DNA of 64,000 nucleotides from CPC320 sp002336405 (lineage in GTDB: Bacteria; Pseudomonadota; Alphaproteobacteria; Rhodobacterales; Rhodobacteraceae). The stretch covers positions 62,001-126,000 of the forward strand of contig CASIAN010000002.1 in NCBI GenBank assembly GCA_949372595.1, given 5' to 3'. The notes under the pieces were generated by a model. That model ran no database searches. It saw nothing but the letters and a program-made list of their open reading frames with translations, and was not told the DNA's origin. Within the stretch, counting starts at the first letter, position 1. Each line of letters begins with the position of its first letter. The position numbers and the translations under genes are program-made. Shown here piece by piece: positions 56,024 through 64,000 of this stretch.

Positions 56024-57199
56024 ATGGCAAAGGAAAAGTTTGAACGTAATAAGCCGCATTGCAACATCGGTACCATTGGCCATGTTGACCACGGCAAAAC
56101 CACGCTGACCGCGGCGATCACCAAACAGTTCGGTGAATTTCAGGACTATGATCAAATCGACGCAGCACCAGAAGAAAAAGCCCGTGGCATTACCATCTCA
56201 ACTGCGCACGTTGAGTATGAGACTGAAAATCGTCACTATGCCCACGTTGATTGCCCCGGCCACGCTGACTATGTGAAAAACATGATCACTGGCGCGGCGC
56301 AAATGGATGGCGCGATCTTGGTTGTGAACGCAGCCGACGGCCCAATGCCGCAAACCCGCGAGCACATTTTGCTCGGTCGCCAGGTTGGTATCCCGTCAAT
56401 GGTCGTTTTCATGAACAAAGTCGACCAAGTGGATGACGAAGAGCTGCTCGAATTGGTCGAGATGGAAATTCGTGAACTGCTCAGCACCTACGATTATCCA
56501 GGCGATGACATTCCTGTTGTGTCCGGCTCTGCGCTGGCCGCTTTGGAAGGTCGCGATGACAACATCGGGGCGGAAAAAATTGCAGCTCTGATGGCTGCTG
56601 TTGATGAGTATATCCCACAGCCAACACGTGCGATCGACCAACCTTTCCTGATGCCGATCGAAGACGTGTTCTCAATCTCAGGCCGCGGTACTGTTGTCAC
56701 CGGTCGTGTTGAGCGTGGTGTCGTCAACGTCGGCGACGAGATTGAAATCGTTGGCATCCGTGACACTTCAAAGACCACTTGCACTGGTGTTGAAATGTTC
56801 CGCAAGTTGCTGGACCGTGGTGAAGCTGGTGATAACATTGGTGCTCTTTTACGTGGTGTTGACCGCGAAGGTGTCGAGCGCGGCCAGATCCTGTGTAAGC
56901 CAGGTTCGGTTACCCCGCACACCAAATTTGAAGCAGAGGCCTATATTCTGACCAAGGATGAAGGCGGCCGTCACACGCCGTTCTTTGCCAACTATCGTCC
57001 ACAGTTTTATTTCCGGACCACGGATGTGACCGGTACCGTAAATCTGCCCGAGGGTACAGAAATGGTCATGCCTGGCGATAACCTGAAGTTCGAAGTTGAA
57101 CTGATTGCGCCAATTGCAATGGAAGACAAACTGCGCTTTGCGATCCGCGAAGGTGGACGTACTGTCGGTTCCGGTGTTGTTTCTAAAATCATCGAGTAA
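56024..57199 (+). CDS. tuf: Elongation factor Tu
   Basis: The 391-residue factor delivers aminoacyl-tRNA to the ribosome. GTPase motifs are GHVDHGKTTL, RGITISTAHVEYE, DCPGHADYVKNM and NKVDQVDD; domains II-III follow (SISGRGTVVTGRVERG). It is preceded by AGGAGG. Only this copy lies in the window; the second tuf often found near secE in related genomes is not seen here. Confidence 0.99.
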   Translation: MAKEKFERNKPHCNIGTIGHVDHGKTTLTAAITKQFGEFQDYDQIDAAPEEKARGITISTAHVEYETENRHYAHVDCPGHADYVKNMITGAAQMDGAILVVNAADGPMPQTREHILLGRQVGIPSMVVFMNKVDQVDDEELLELVEMEIRELLSTYDYPGDDIPVVSGSALAALEGRDDNIGAEKIAALMAAVDEYIPQPTRAIDQPFLMPIEDVFSISGRGTVVTGRVERGVVNVGDEIEIVGIRDTSKTTCTGVEMFRKLLDRGEAGDNIGALLRGVDREGVERGQILCKPGSVTPHTKFEAEAYILTKDEGGRHTPFFANYRPQFYFRTTDVTGTVNLPEGTEMVMPGDNLKFEVELIAPIAMEDKLRFAIREGGRTVGSGVVSKIIE

Positions 57200-57214
57200 T
57201 CAACCACTATCGTA

Positions 57215-57238
57215 GGGTGTGCGGGCAACTGCGCACCC
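57215..57238 (+). repeat. Hairpin in the tuf-rpsJ spacer
   Basis: GGGTGTGCG and CGCACCC pair (with small bulge) about 15 bp after tuf. No T-run follows. It lies at the junction of the str and S10 gene sets. Confidence 0.65.
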
Positions 57239-57308
57239 CTCGAGTTCGACGAAGCCGAGGTTGCTTCCTTGGCCTCCTATCAACTCTACAGCCGTGAAAG
57301 GCTAGAAT

Positions 57309-57617
57309 ATGCAAAGCCAGACTATTCGCATTCGGCTTAAGGCGTTCGATTACCGTGTGCTGGATTCCAGTACGCAAGAGATCGTGAACACCGCCAAAAG
57401 AACCGGTGCCACCGTGCGTGGTCCGATTCCGCTGCCGAATAAGATCGAAAAATTTACGGTTCTTCGGAGCCCTCACGTGAACAAGAAATCACGCGAGCAA
57501 TTTGAAATTCGGACGCATAAGCGTCTGCTAGACATCGTTGATCCGACCCCCCAGACTGTGGACGCGCTGATGAAGCTCGACCTTGCGGCTGGTGTGGATG
57601 TCGAGATTAAAGTATAA
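57309..57617 (+). CDS. rpsJ: 30S ribosomal protein S10
   Basis: The 102-residue protein has the S10/NusE pattern QTIRIRLKAFDYRVLDSSTQ, GPIPLPNKIEKFTVLRSPHV and FEIRTHKRLLDIVDPTPQ. Besides its ribosomal role it serves as NusE in antitermination. First gene of the S10 set. Confidence 0.98.
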   Translation: MQSQTIRIRLKAFDYRVLDSSTQEIVNTAKRTGATVRGPIPLPNKIEKFTVLRSPHVNKKSREQFEIRTHKRLLDIVDPTPQTVDALMKLDLAAGVDVEIKV

Positions 57618-57632
57618 AGGGGGGCGTGACAG

Positions 57633-58352
57633 ATGCGCTCTGGTATAATCGCAAAAAAACTGGGTATGACCCGGTTGTTTATGGACGATGGAAAACAGAT
57701 ACCTGTAACCGTTCTCCAGTTGGACGGCTTGCAGGTCGTCTCGCAACGCACGACAGAGAAGCACGGCTATAGTGCGGTCCAACTTGGGACCGGCACCATC
57801 AAAGCCAAGCGGGTTTCGCAGGCGATGCGTGGCCATTTCGCCGTTGCGCAGGTCGAACCTAAGCGTAAGGTCGCTGAGTTTCGTGTTGCTCCTGAAAACT
57901 TGATTGAAGTCGGTGCGGAAATAACCGCCGAGCACTATGCCGCAGGGCAGTTCGTCGATGTGTCTGGCACTTCAATCGGCAAAGGCTTTGCCGGTGCGAT
58001 GAAACGTCATAACTTTAAAGGTTTGCGCGCGACACACGGTGTCTCCGTGAGCCACCGTTCCCACGGCTCGACGGGCCAGTGTCAAGGTCCGGGCAAAGTT
58101 TTCAAAGGTAAGAAAATGGCTGGTCACATGGGGGCTGCTAAAGTCACCACGCAGAACCTTCAGGTTGTCAAAACCGATCTTGATCGCGGCTTGATCATGA
58201 TTAAGGGTGCGGTTCCTGGCTCCAAAGGCGGATGGGTTACTGTTAAGGACGCGGTGAAAAAGCCGATGCCTGACGGTGTGCCATTTCCAGCTGCAATCAA
58301 AGTCGCAGCGGCTGCCTCAGAGCCAGCTCCTGTTCAAGGAGATGACACATGA
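57633..58352 (+). CDS. rplC: 50S ribosomal protein L3
   Basis: The 239-residue protein begins MRSGIIAKKLGMTRLFMDDG and includes the loop GVSVSHRSHGSTGQCQGPGK that reaches to the peptidyl-transferase centre. It overlaps rplD by 4 bp. Confidence 0.98.
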   Translation: MRSGIIAKKLGMTRLFMDDGKQIPVTVLQLDGLQVVSQRTTEKHGYSAVQLGTGTIKAKRVSQAMRGHFAVAQVEPKRKVAEFRVAPENLIEVGAEITAEHYAAGQFVDVSGTSIGKGFAGAMKRHNFKGLRATHGVSVSHRSHGSTGQCQGPGKVFKGKKMAGHMGAAKVTTQNLQVVKTDLDRGLIMIKGAVPGSKGGWVTVKDAVKKPMPDGVPFPAAIKVAAAASEPAPVQGDDT

Positions 58353-58966
58353 AACTTGATGTGATCAAACTCGACGGTGCGGCCGCTGGCAGCATCGATC
58401 TGGGCGACGATATCTTTGGCCTTGAGCCTCGTGTCGATATTCTGCACCGTGTGGTACGTTGGCAGCGCAACAATGCGCAGGCGGGGACCCACAAAGTAAA
58501 GACCCGTCGCGAAACCAGCTATTCGACGAAAAAGATCTATCGTCAAAAAGGCACTGGTGGTGCCCGTCACGGTGATCGCAATGCACCGATTTTTCGCGGT
58601 GGTGGTATCTATAAGGGTCCAACGCCCCGAAGCCACGGCCACGATCTGCCGAAAAAAGTGCGCCTAATGGGCTTGAAGCACGCCCTGTCGTCAAAAGTAA
58701 AAGACGGCTCGCTGGTGATTATCGATGAGGCACAGTCTGACGGTAAAACCGGGGCGCTGGCCAAGATGGTGAAAAACCTTGGTTGGAAACGCGCGTTGAT
58801 CATTGATGGCGCAGCCGTCGATATCGGTTTTGCAAAAGCGGCGAGCAATATTGAAGGCCTGGATATCCTGCCGACAATGGGTGCCAACGTGTATGACATT
58901 CTGAAACGCGATACTCTGGTGCTGACGAAAGCCGGTGTCGAAGCTCTGGAGGCACGCCTGAAATGA
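58349..58966 (+). CDS. rplD: 50S ribosomal protein L4
   Basis: The 205-residue protein carries the tunnel-lining loop region KTRRETSYSTKKIYRQKGTG and RSHGHDLPKKVRLMGLKHAL. In many bacteria L4 represses the S10 operon. It overlaps rplC and rplW by 4 bp each. Confidence 0.98.
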   Translation: MKLDVIKLDGAAAGSIDLGDDIFGLEPRVDILHRVVRWQRNNAQAGTHKVKTRRETSYSTKKIYRQKGTGGARHGDRNAPIFRGGGIYKGPTPRSHGHDLPKKVRLMGLKHALSSKVKDGSLVIIDEAQSDGKTGALAKMVKNLGWKRALIIDGAAVDIGFAKAASNIEGLDILPTMGANVYDILKRDTLVLTKAGVEALEARLK

Positions 58967-59259
58967 CTGCTAAAGCTGAACATTATGATGTGATCCGCAA
59001 GCCGATTATCACTGAAAAAGCCACCATGGCCTCCGAGGATGGAGCGGTTGTTTTTGAAGTGGCGATCGGCAGCAATAAGCCACAGATCAAATCAGCGGTT
59101 GAAGCGCTGTTTGGTGTTAAGGTGAAGGCGGTGAACACCACAATCACAAAAGGTAAGACAAAGCGGTTTCGCGGCGCACCTGGCAAGCGCCGGGATGTGA
59201 AGAAAGCCTATGTGACACTCGAGGCCGGAAACACCATCGACGTGAACACCGGACTGTGA
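58963..59259 (+). CDS. rplW: 50S ribosomal protein L23
   Basis: The 98-residue protein sits at the tunnel exit and docks SRP and trigger factor. Conserved stretches are YDVIRKPIITEKATM and VEALFGVKVKAVNTTITKGK. It overlaps rplD and is followed by a 145-bp structured spacer before rplB. Confidence 0.97.
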   Translation: MTAKAEHYDVIRKPIITEKATMASEDGAVVFEVAIGSNKPQIKSAVEALFGVKVKAVNTTITKGKTKRFRGAPGKRRDVKKAYVTLEAGNTIDVNTGL

Positions 59260-59272
59260 TAGCACGCCTCAT

Positions 59273-59307
59273 CAACGCTCCGAATCTGTTCGGGGCGTTG
59301 TTGTTTT
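59273..59307 (+). terminator. Terminator-like hairpin between rplW and rplB
   Basis: CAACGCTCCGAA (59273-59284) and TTCGGGGCGTTG (59289-59300) make a 12-pair stem with one G-T pair and a TCTG loop, followed by TTGTTTT. It has intrinsic-terminator form but lies inside the S10 operon, so partial termination or RNA processing is likely. Confidence 0.7.
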
Positions 59308-59313
59308 AAGTCT

Positions 59314-59358
59314 GGGACCTTCGGGGCCCTATTACAACGGGGACCTTCGGGGCCCTAT
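59314..59358 (+). repeat. Tandem TTCG-hairpin repeat upstream of rplB
   Basis: The 19-bp unit GGGACCTTCGGGGCCCTAT occurs at 59314-59332 and again at 59340-59358, 26 bp apart. Each unit folds as GGG-A-CC closed by a TTCG tetraloop with GG-G-CCC, one mismatch. The pair lies 47-91 bp before rplB. Confidence 0.9.
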
Positions 59359-59404
59359 CATCGCGGCGCGCAAAGCGCTGCATTTATAACGGAAGACAGA
59401 AAGC

Positions 59405-60247
59405 ATGGCACTCAAGTCGTATAAACCGACGACGCCAGGCCAGCGTGGGCTGGTGCTGATCGACCGTTCGGAACTGTGGAAGGGTCGTCCAGTTAAATCT
59501 CTCACCGAGGGTTTGACAAAATCGGGCGGCCGCAACAACACCGGACGTATTACATCCCGCCGCCGCGGTGGTGGTGCAAAGAGACTTTACCGTATTGTTG
59601 ATTTCAAACGCAACAAACTGGATATGTCGGCAACCGTTGAGCGGATTGAATACGATCCCAACCGGACGGCTTTTATCGCATTGGTTCGCTATGAAGATGG
59701 CGAACAGACGTATATTCTAGCGCCACAGCGCTTGGGTGTAGGTGATCAGGTGATTGCATCTGCTAAGGCCGATATCAAACCCGGTAACACGATGCCATTT
59801 TCGGGCATGCCAATCGGTACGATTATCCATAACATCGAGATGAAGCCCGGCAAGGGTGGTCAGATCGCTCGCGCCGCGGGCACTTATGCTCAGTTTGTTG
59901 GTCGGGATGGCGGCTATGCTCAGATCCGCCTGTCGTCTGGCGAATTGCGTATGGTGCGTCAGGAATGCTGCGCAACAGTTGGTGCGGTGTCAAACCCCGA
60001 CAACAGCAACCAGAACTTCGGCAAGGCCGGTCGGATGCGTCACAAAGGCGTCCGCCCATCGGTGCGTGGTGTCGTTATGAACCCGGTTGACCACCCTCAT
60101 GGTGGTGGTGAAGGTCGGACATCGGGTGGTCGTCACCCTGTGACCCCATGGGGTAAGCCGACCAAAGGGGCCCGTACCCGGAACAAGAACAAAGCGTCAA
60201 GCAAGCTGATTATCCGCTCGCGGCACGCCAAGAAGAAGGGACGTTAA
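59405..60247 (+). CDS. rplB: 50S ribosomal protein L2
   Basis: The 280-residue protein near the peptidyl-transferase centre begins MALKSYKPTTPGQRGLVLID and has GRNNTGRITSRRRGGGAKRL and the critical His in VMNPVDHPHGGGEGRTSGGR. It starts a dense run of genes to rplP. Confidence 0.98.
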   Translation: MALKSYKPTTPGQRGLVLIDRSELWKGRPVKSLTEGLTKSGGRNNTGRITSRRRGGGAKRLYRIVDFKRNKLDMSATVERIEYDPNRTAFIALVRYEDGEQTYILAPQRLGVGDQVIASAKADIKPGNTMPFSGMPIGTIIHNIEMKPGKGGQIARAAGTYAQFVGRDGGYAQIRLSSGELRMVRQECCATVGAVSNPDNSNQNFGKAGRMRHKGVRPSVRGVVMNPVDHPHGGGEGRTSGGRHPVTPWGKPTKGARTRNKNKASSKLIIRSRHAKKKGR

Positions 60248-60250
60248 GAT

Positions 60251-60529
60251 ATGTCTCGCTCTGTTTGGAAAGGTCCATTCGTCGATGCTTATGTGCTTAA
60301 GAAGGCCGAAGTGTCACGTGAAGGTGGACGCAATGAAGTTATCAAAATCTGGTCGCGCCGGTCTACTATTTTGCCGCAGTTTGTTGGCCTGACGTTTGGT
60401 GTGTACAATGGTCGCAAGCATATTCCGGTGATGATTTCGGAAGATATGATCGGCCAGAAATTCGGTGAATATGCCCCGACCCGTACCTACTACGGGCATG
60501 CAGCCGACAAAAAAGCGAAGCGGAAATAG
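60251..60529 (+). CDS. rpsS: 30S ribosomal protein S19
   Basis: The 92-residue protein begins MSRSVWKGPFVDAYVLKKAE and has IKIWSRRSTILPQFVGLTFG and GHKFGEF-like QKFGEYAPTRTYYGHAADKK. It lies 3 bp after rplB and 3 bp before rplV. Confidence 0.98.
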   Translation: MSRSVWKGPFVDAYVLKKAEVSREGGRNEVIKIWSRRSTILPQFVGLTFGVYNGRKHIPVMISEDMIGQKFGEYAPTRTYYGHAADKKAKRK

Positions 60530-60532
60530 GTC

Positions 60533-60913
60533 ATGGGTCAGGATAAAAACCCCCGCCGCGTGGCTGACAACGAAGCAATGGCAAAACTGCGCATGCTTCG
60601 GACCAGCCCGCAAAAGCTTAATCTTGTGGCTGCGATGATCCGTGGCAAGAAGGTTGACAAGGCTTTGACCGACTTGACGTTTTCTAAAAAGCGCATTTCA
60701 GATGATGTTCGCAAATGCCTGCAGTCGGCGATCGCCAATGCGGAAAACAACCACAATCTCGATGTGGATGAATTGGTCGTGGCCGAAGCTTACGTTGGTA
60801 AAAACATGACACTTAAACGCGGACGGCCGCGGGCACGTGGGCGGTTTGGCAAGATTATGAAGCCATTCTCAGAGCTTACGATCAAACTGCGTCAAGTTGA
60901 GGAGCAAGCCTAA
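60533..60913 (+). CDS. rplV: 50S ribosomal protein L22
   Basis: The 126-residue tunnel protein has LRMLRTSPQKLNLVAAMIRG and AYVGKNMTLKRGRPRARGRF. The N-terminal extension MGQDKNPRRVADNEAMAK is typical for Rhodobacterales. It overlaps rpsC by one base. Confidence 0.97.
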   Translation: MGQDKNPRRVADNEAMAKLRMLRTSPQKLNLVAAMIRGKKVDKALTDLTFSKKRISDDVRKCLQSAIANAENNHNLDVDELVVAEAYVGKNMTLKRGRPRARGRFGKIMKPFSELTIKLRQVEEQA

Positions 60914-61620
60914 TGGGTCAGAAAGTCAATCCGATCGGCATGCGTTTGCAGATTAACCGCACGTGGGACAGCCGCTGGTATGCCGATACCAAGGATTATG
61001 GTGATCTTCTTATGGAAGACATTAAAATCCGGAAATTCGTTAACGAAGAGTGCAAGCAAGCTGGTATCTCGCGGGTTATCATCGAGCGTCCGCACAAAAA
61101 GTGCCGGGTAAGCATCTATACTGCCCGTCCCGGTGTGATTATTGGCAAAAAAGGCGCTGATATCGAAACGTTGCGTAAGAAAATTGCTGCAATGACACCG
61201 TCAGAGCTGCACCTCAATATTCTTGAAGTGCGCAAGCCTGAGATGGACGCCCGCCTCGTTGGCGAGTCGATTTCTCAACAGCTTGAGCGTCGGGTGTCGT
61301 TTAGACGTGCGATGAAGCGGGCGGTGCAAAACGCCATGCGCATGGGTGCTCTTGGTATCCGTGTCAATGTTGCGGGTCGCCTTGGCGGCGCCGAGATTGC
61401 GCGTACCGAATGGTATCGCGAGGGCCGCGTACCGCTGCACACGCTGCGGGCAGATATTGATTATGCGAATATTGAGGCGGAAACCGCCTATGGCATCATC
61501 GGTATCAAGGTCTGGATCTTTAAGGGTGAGATCATGGAACATGATCCGCAAGCTCGGGATCGCAAAGCCCAGGAACTCCAGGACGGACCGGCCCCTCGTG
61601 GTGCCGGTGGCCGCCGCTAA
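60913..61620 (+). CDS. rpsC: 30S ribosomal protein S3
   Basis: The 235-residue protein begins MGQKVNPIGMRLQINRTWDS and includes the KH-type motif PGVIIGKKGADIETLRKKIA and the helicase-region ARTEWYREGRVPLHTLRADI. It lies 12 bp before rplP. Confidence 0.98.
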   Translation: MGQKVNPIGMRLQINRTWDSRWYADTKDYGDLLMEDIKIRKFVNEECKQAGISRVIIERPHKKCRVSIYTARPGVIIGKKGADIETLRKKIAAMTPSELHLNILEVRKPEMDARLVGESISQQLERRVSFRRAMKRAVQNAMRMGALGIRVNVAGRLGGAEIARTEWYREGRVPLHTLRADIDYANIEAETAYGIIGIKVWIFKGEIMEHDPQARDRKAQELQDGPAPRGAGGRR

Positions 61621-61632
61621 GGAGATAGAGAT

Positions 61633-62046
61633 ATGCTGCAACCAAAACGTACCAAATTCCGCAAGATGCATAAAGGCCGTATCCACGGCATGGCAAAAGG
61701 CGGCTCTGATCTTACCTTTGGCACTTATGGCCTAAAAGCCACCCAGCCAGAGCGGATTACTGCGCGCCAGATCGAAGCGGCGCGGCGGGCGATGACCCGT
61801 CAAATGAAACGTCAGGGCCGGGTCTGGATACGGATTTTTCCCGATACGCCGGTCACGTCCAAACCCACCGAAGTTCGGATGGGTAAGGGTAAGGGCTCGG
61901 TTGATTTCTGGGCTGCTAAAGTAAAACCCGGTCGGATCATGTTTGAGATTGACGGGGTTGACGAAACTGTGGCAAGAGAAGCACTTCGTCTTGCTGCAAT
62001 GAAATTGCCGATCAAAACGCGCATTGTTGTACGCGAAGACTGGTAA
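61633..62046 (+). CDS. rplP: 50S ribosomal protein L16
   Basis: The 137-residue protein begins MLQPKRTKFRKMHKGRIHGM and has ITARQIEAARRAMTRQMKRQ and the conserved RMGKGKGSVDFWAAKVKPGR. A hairpin-bearing 97-bp spacer follows. Confidence 0.98.
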   Translation: MLQPKRTKFRKMHKGRIHGMAKGGSDLTFGTYGLKATQPERITARQIEAARRAMTRQMKRQGRVWIRIFPDTPVTSKPTEVRMGKGKGSVDFWAAKVKPGRIMFEIDGVDETVAREALRLAAMKLPIKTRIVVREDW

Positions 62047-62052
62047 GAGTTT

Positions 62053-62085
62053 CCGCGCACCCGCATCAGTTTGTGGGAGGCGCGG
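62053..62085 (+). repeat. Hairpin in the rplP-rpmC spacer
   Basis: CCGCGC (62053-62058) pairs with GCGCGG (62080-62085), with further CCCGCA/TGTGGG pairing inside, and TGTTTTGTT follows. It resembles a weak terminator inside the operon. Confidence 0.6.
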
Positions 62086-62143
62086 TGTTTTGTTGGAAAA
62101 GCGCGGACGGTTGTGTCGTGACTTCTGATAGAGGGATAAGGCG

Positions 62144-62347
62144 ATGAACGCCCAAGAACTACGCGATAAGACCCCGGATCAGCTTCGTGAGGAGTTGTCT
62201 AATCTGAAGAAAGAGGCGTTTAATCTGCGCTTTCAACAGGCTACGGGGCAACTTGAGAATACGGCGCGCATGCGGTCCGTTAAACGTGATGTGGCGCGGG
62301 TTAGAACCGTGCTTACACAGAAAGCCGCGCTTGCGGCTGCAGAATAG
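62144..62347 (+). CDS. rpmC: 50S ribosomal protein L29
   Basis: The 67-residue protein has ELRDKTPDQLREELSNLKKE and AFNLRFQQATGQLENTARMR, the standard L29 pattern. It lies 13 bp before rpsQ. Confidence 0.97.
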   Translation: MNAQELRDKTPDQLREELSNLKKEAFNLRFQQATGQLENTARMRSVKRDVARVRTVLTQKAALAAAE

Positions 62348-62360
62348 GAGCGCCTGAAAG

Positions 62361-62591
62361 ATGCCAAAACGTATCCTGGAAGGCACTGTTACCAGCGCCG
62401 CAAATGAGCAGACCGTCACGGTCTCTGTCGAGCGCCGCTTTAAGCATCCTGTGCTGAAAAAGATTATTCGTAAGTCCAAGAAATATCGGGCGCATGACGA
62501 GCAGAACACCTTTAAGATTGGTGACTTGGTTCGCATTATCGAGTGTCCACCAAAGTCGAAAACCAAACGCTGGGAGGTTCTTGTGGCGTAA
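62361..62591 (+). CDS. rpsQ: 30S ribosomal protein S17
   Basis: The 76-residue protein begins MPKRILEGTVTSAANEQTVT with VSVERRFKHPVLKKIIRKSK and the ending KTKRWEVLVA. A 75-bp spacer precedes rplN. Confidence 0.97.
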   Translation: MPKRILEGTVTSAANEQTVTVSVERRFKHPVLKKIIRKSKKYRAHDEQNTFKIGDLVRIIECPPKSKTKRWEVLVA

Positions 62592-62666
62592 GCCGAAAGA
62601 CCCTTCTGTTACATCGAAACCCTGGGGATTTGGCTGACATGCCCCCCATAGGTCGGGAGACACTAT

Positions 62667-63035
62667 ATGATCCAGATGCAAACCAATCTGGATGTGGCTG
62701 ACAACTCTGGCGCTCGCCGAGTTCAGTGCATCAAGGTTTTGGGTGGTTCCAAGCGCAGATATGCGTCTGTAGGCGACGTTATCGTCGTTTCAGTCAAGGA
62801 AGCCATCCCGCGGGGACGCGTTAAAAAAGGCGACGTGCGCAAGGCCGTTGTCGTACGCACCGCAAAACAGGTACAGCGCGCCGATGGTTCCGCTATCCGA
62901 TTTGACCGCAATGCGGCCGTAATCCTGAATAATGCCGGCGAGCCTGTCGGAACACGGATTTTTGGCCCAGTTGTGCGCGAATTGCGCGGCAAAAATTTCA
63001 TGAAGATCATTTCGCTTGCTCCGGAGGTGCTCTGA
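62667..63035 (+). CDS. rplN: 50S ribosomal protein L14
   Basis: The 122-residue protein begins MIQMQTNLDVADNSGARRVQ and has GDVIVVSVKEAIPRGRVKKG and GTRIFGPVVRELRGKNFMKI. It overlaps rplX by one base. Confidence 0.98.
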   Translation: MIQMQTNLDVADNSGARRVQCIKVLGGSKRRYASVGDVIVVSVKEAIPRGRVKKGDVRKAVVVRTAKQVQRADGSAIRFDRNAAVILNNAGEPVGTRIFGPVVRELRGKNFMKIISLAPEVL

Positions 63036-63346
63036 TGGCTGCTAAATTGCGTAAAGGCGACAAGGTCGTCGTGCTGGCCGGCAAGGATAAAGGCAAAGAG
63101 GGTACAATCTCTTTGCTTGATCCTTCGGCAGGAAAAGCAGTGGTTGACGGTTTGAACATGGCCGTTCGCCATACACGCCAGACCCAGACGACGCAGGGCG
63201 GCCGGATACCTAAGGCCATGCCAATTGCTTTGTCAAACCTGTCATTGATTGATTCGAAAGGCAAACCCACACGGGTTGGTTTTAAAGTCGAAGATGGCAA
63301 GAAAATGCGGTTTGCAAAAACCACTGGGGAGACAATCGATGCTTGA
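63035..63346 (+). CDS. rplX: 50S ribosomal protein L24
   Basis: The 103-residue protein has the KOW motif GDKVVVLAGKDKGKEGTISL and GLNMAVRHTRQTQTTQGGRI. Its stop overlaps the rplE start. Confidence 0.97.
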   Translation: MAAKLRKGDKVVVLAGKDKGKEGTISLLDPSAGKAVVDGLNMAVRHTRQTQTTQGGRIPKAMPIALSNLSLIDSKGKPTRVGFKVEDGKKMRFAKTTGETIDA

Positions 63347-63902
63347 TGACGCAAAATACATTCCCCGTCTAAGAGCCGAGTACGACGGAACGATCCGTCC
63401 AGCTCTGATGGAAGAGTTCGGCTATACCAACGCGATGATGTTGCCAAAGCTTGACAAGATTGTGGTGAATATCGGGTGTGGTGCGGAAGCGGTGCGGGAT
63501 TCGAAAAAAGCCAAATCGGCCCAGCAGGACCTGACGTTGATTACCGGTCAGAATGCTGTTGTGACCAAAGCGAAAAAGTCGATCGCTGGCTTCCGGGTGC
63601 GTGAAGACATGCCGCTTGGTACCAAGGTGACGCTGCGGGGTGTGCGCATGTACGAATTCTTGGATCGCTTGATCACGATTGCGATGCCACGTATTCGCGA
63701 CTTTCGCGGTGTTTCGGTCAAAAGTTTTGATGGAAATGGGAACTACGCCTTGGGCCTAAAAGAACATTTGGTTTTCCCAGAGATCAACTTCGACAAAGTT
63801 GATGAAAATTGGGGTATGGACATCGTGATTTGCACCACTGCAAAGACCGACGCCGAAGCGAAATCGCTGCTGAAGCATTTCAACATGCCGTTCAGCAGCT
63901 GA
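63339..63902 (+). CDS. rplE: 50S ribosomal protein L5
   Basis: The 187-residue protein begins MLDDAKYIPRLRAEYDGTIR and has PKLDKIVVNIGCGAEAVRDS and FPEINFDKVDENWGMDIVIC. The start overlapping the rplX end was chosen because upstream frame sequence is the rplX gene read out of frame. Confidence 0.97.
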   Translation: MLDDAKYIPRLRAEYDGTIRPALMEEFGYTNAMMLPKLDKIVVNIGCGAEAVRDSKKAKSAQQDLTLITGQNAVVTKAKKSIAGFRVREDMPLGTKVTLRGVRMYEFLDRLITIAMPRIRDFRGVSVKSFDGNGNYALGLKEHLVFPEINFDKVDENWGMDIVICTTAKTDAEAKSLLKHFNMPFSS

Positions 63903-63922
63903 GCGCGGGAAGGAATAAAGAC

Positions 63923-64000
63923 ATGGCTAAAAAAGCAATGATTGAACGCGAAAAGAAGCGTCAGAAATTGGTCGATAAGTTTGCCACGAAACGTGCTGAT
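63923..64000 (+). CDS. rpsN: 30S ribosomal protein S14, 5' part (cut by window end)
   Basis: The first 26 codons, starting MAKKAMIEREKKRQKLVDKF, match the N-terminus of S14. It follows rplE after 20 bp with AAGGAA in front. The rest lies outside the window. Confidence 0.93.
   Translation, partial: MAKKAMIEREKKRQKLVDKFATKRAD

Overview
The window is a chromosomal segment of an alphaproteobacterium, almost certainly a marine member of the Rhodobacteraceae (roseobacter group). Three things support this: the ffh-GNAT-chorismate mutase-rpsP-rimM-trmD-rplS-rpmE gene order, a MipZ division ATPase, and a DUF2783 gene inside a homogentisate operon. Base composition looks only moderately GC-rich, which would fit a low-GC pelagic roseobacter such as the RCA/Planktomarina type; that last step is inference.

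Left part (1-13.3 kb). The 3' end of clpB is followed by the periplasmic methionine sulfoxide reductase pair msrPQ and a glycine-amidinotransferase-like enzyme. On the minus strand lies a complete form I aerobic carbon monoxide dehydrogenase cluster in the order coxC-M-S-L-D-E-F-G. CoxL carries the AYRCSFR active-site loop of genuine CO oxidisers. CoxC is an MHYT-LytTR membrane sensor/regulator. A pair of 11-bp direct repeats 20 bp apart lies in front of coxM and is a good candidate for its binding site.

Middle-left (13.6-24 kb). A haloalkane dehalogenase/GST/SDR/HCCA-isomerase group lies downstream of, and in the same direction as, an eight-gene operon for homogentisate breakdown (hmgA, fahA, VOC, MBL-fold, DinB, FAD monooxygenase, DUF2783, maiA). 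Most neighbours in the operon overlap by 4 bp. A divergent MarR regulator and a candidate operator sit at its head.

Housekeeping block (24-30.8 kb, minus strand). mipZ is followed by ffh through rpmE in the usual order for the family, with bluB (vitamin B12 lower ligand) and an untracked 49-residue membrane protein inserted before rimM.

Degraded accessory zone (31-37.4 kb). This holds a truncated methyltransferase, an intact RloC-like ATPase with a zinc-hook CxxC and a candidate anticodon-nuclease triad, the first codons of an Mre11/SbcD-type nuclease cut off by a decayed IS66-family element, and a LysR pseudogene. A drug/metabolite transporter gene follows.

Right part (38.7-64 kb). The secE-nusG-rplKAJL-rpoBC cluster is followed, after a terminator, by a transporter and a glycosyltransferase. 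The contiguous str-S10-spc ribosomal superoperon (rpsL to rpsN, cut by the window edge) then begins at a clear sigma-70-like promoter. Many longer spacers here contain strong hairpins. I found no rRNA, tRNA or CRISPR array.
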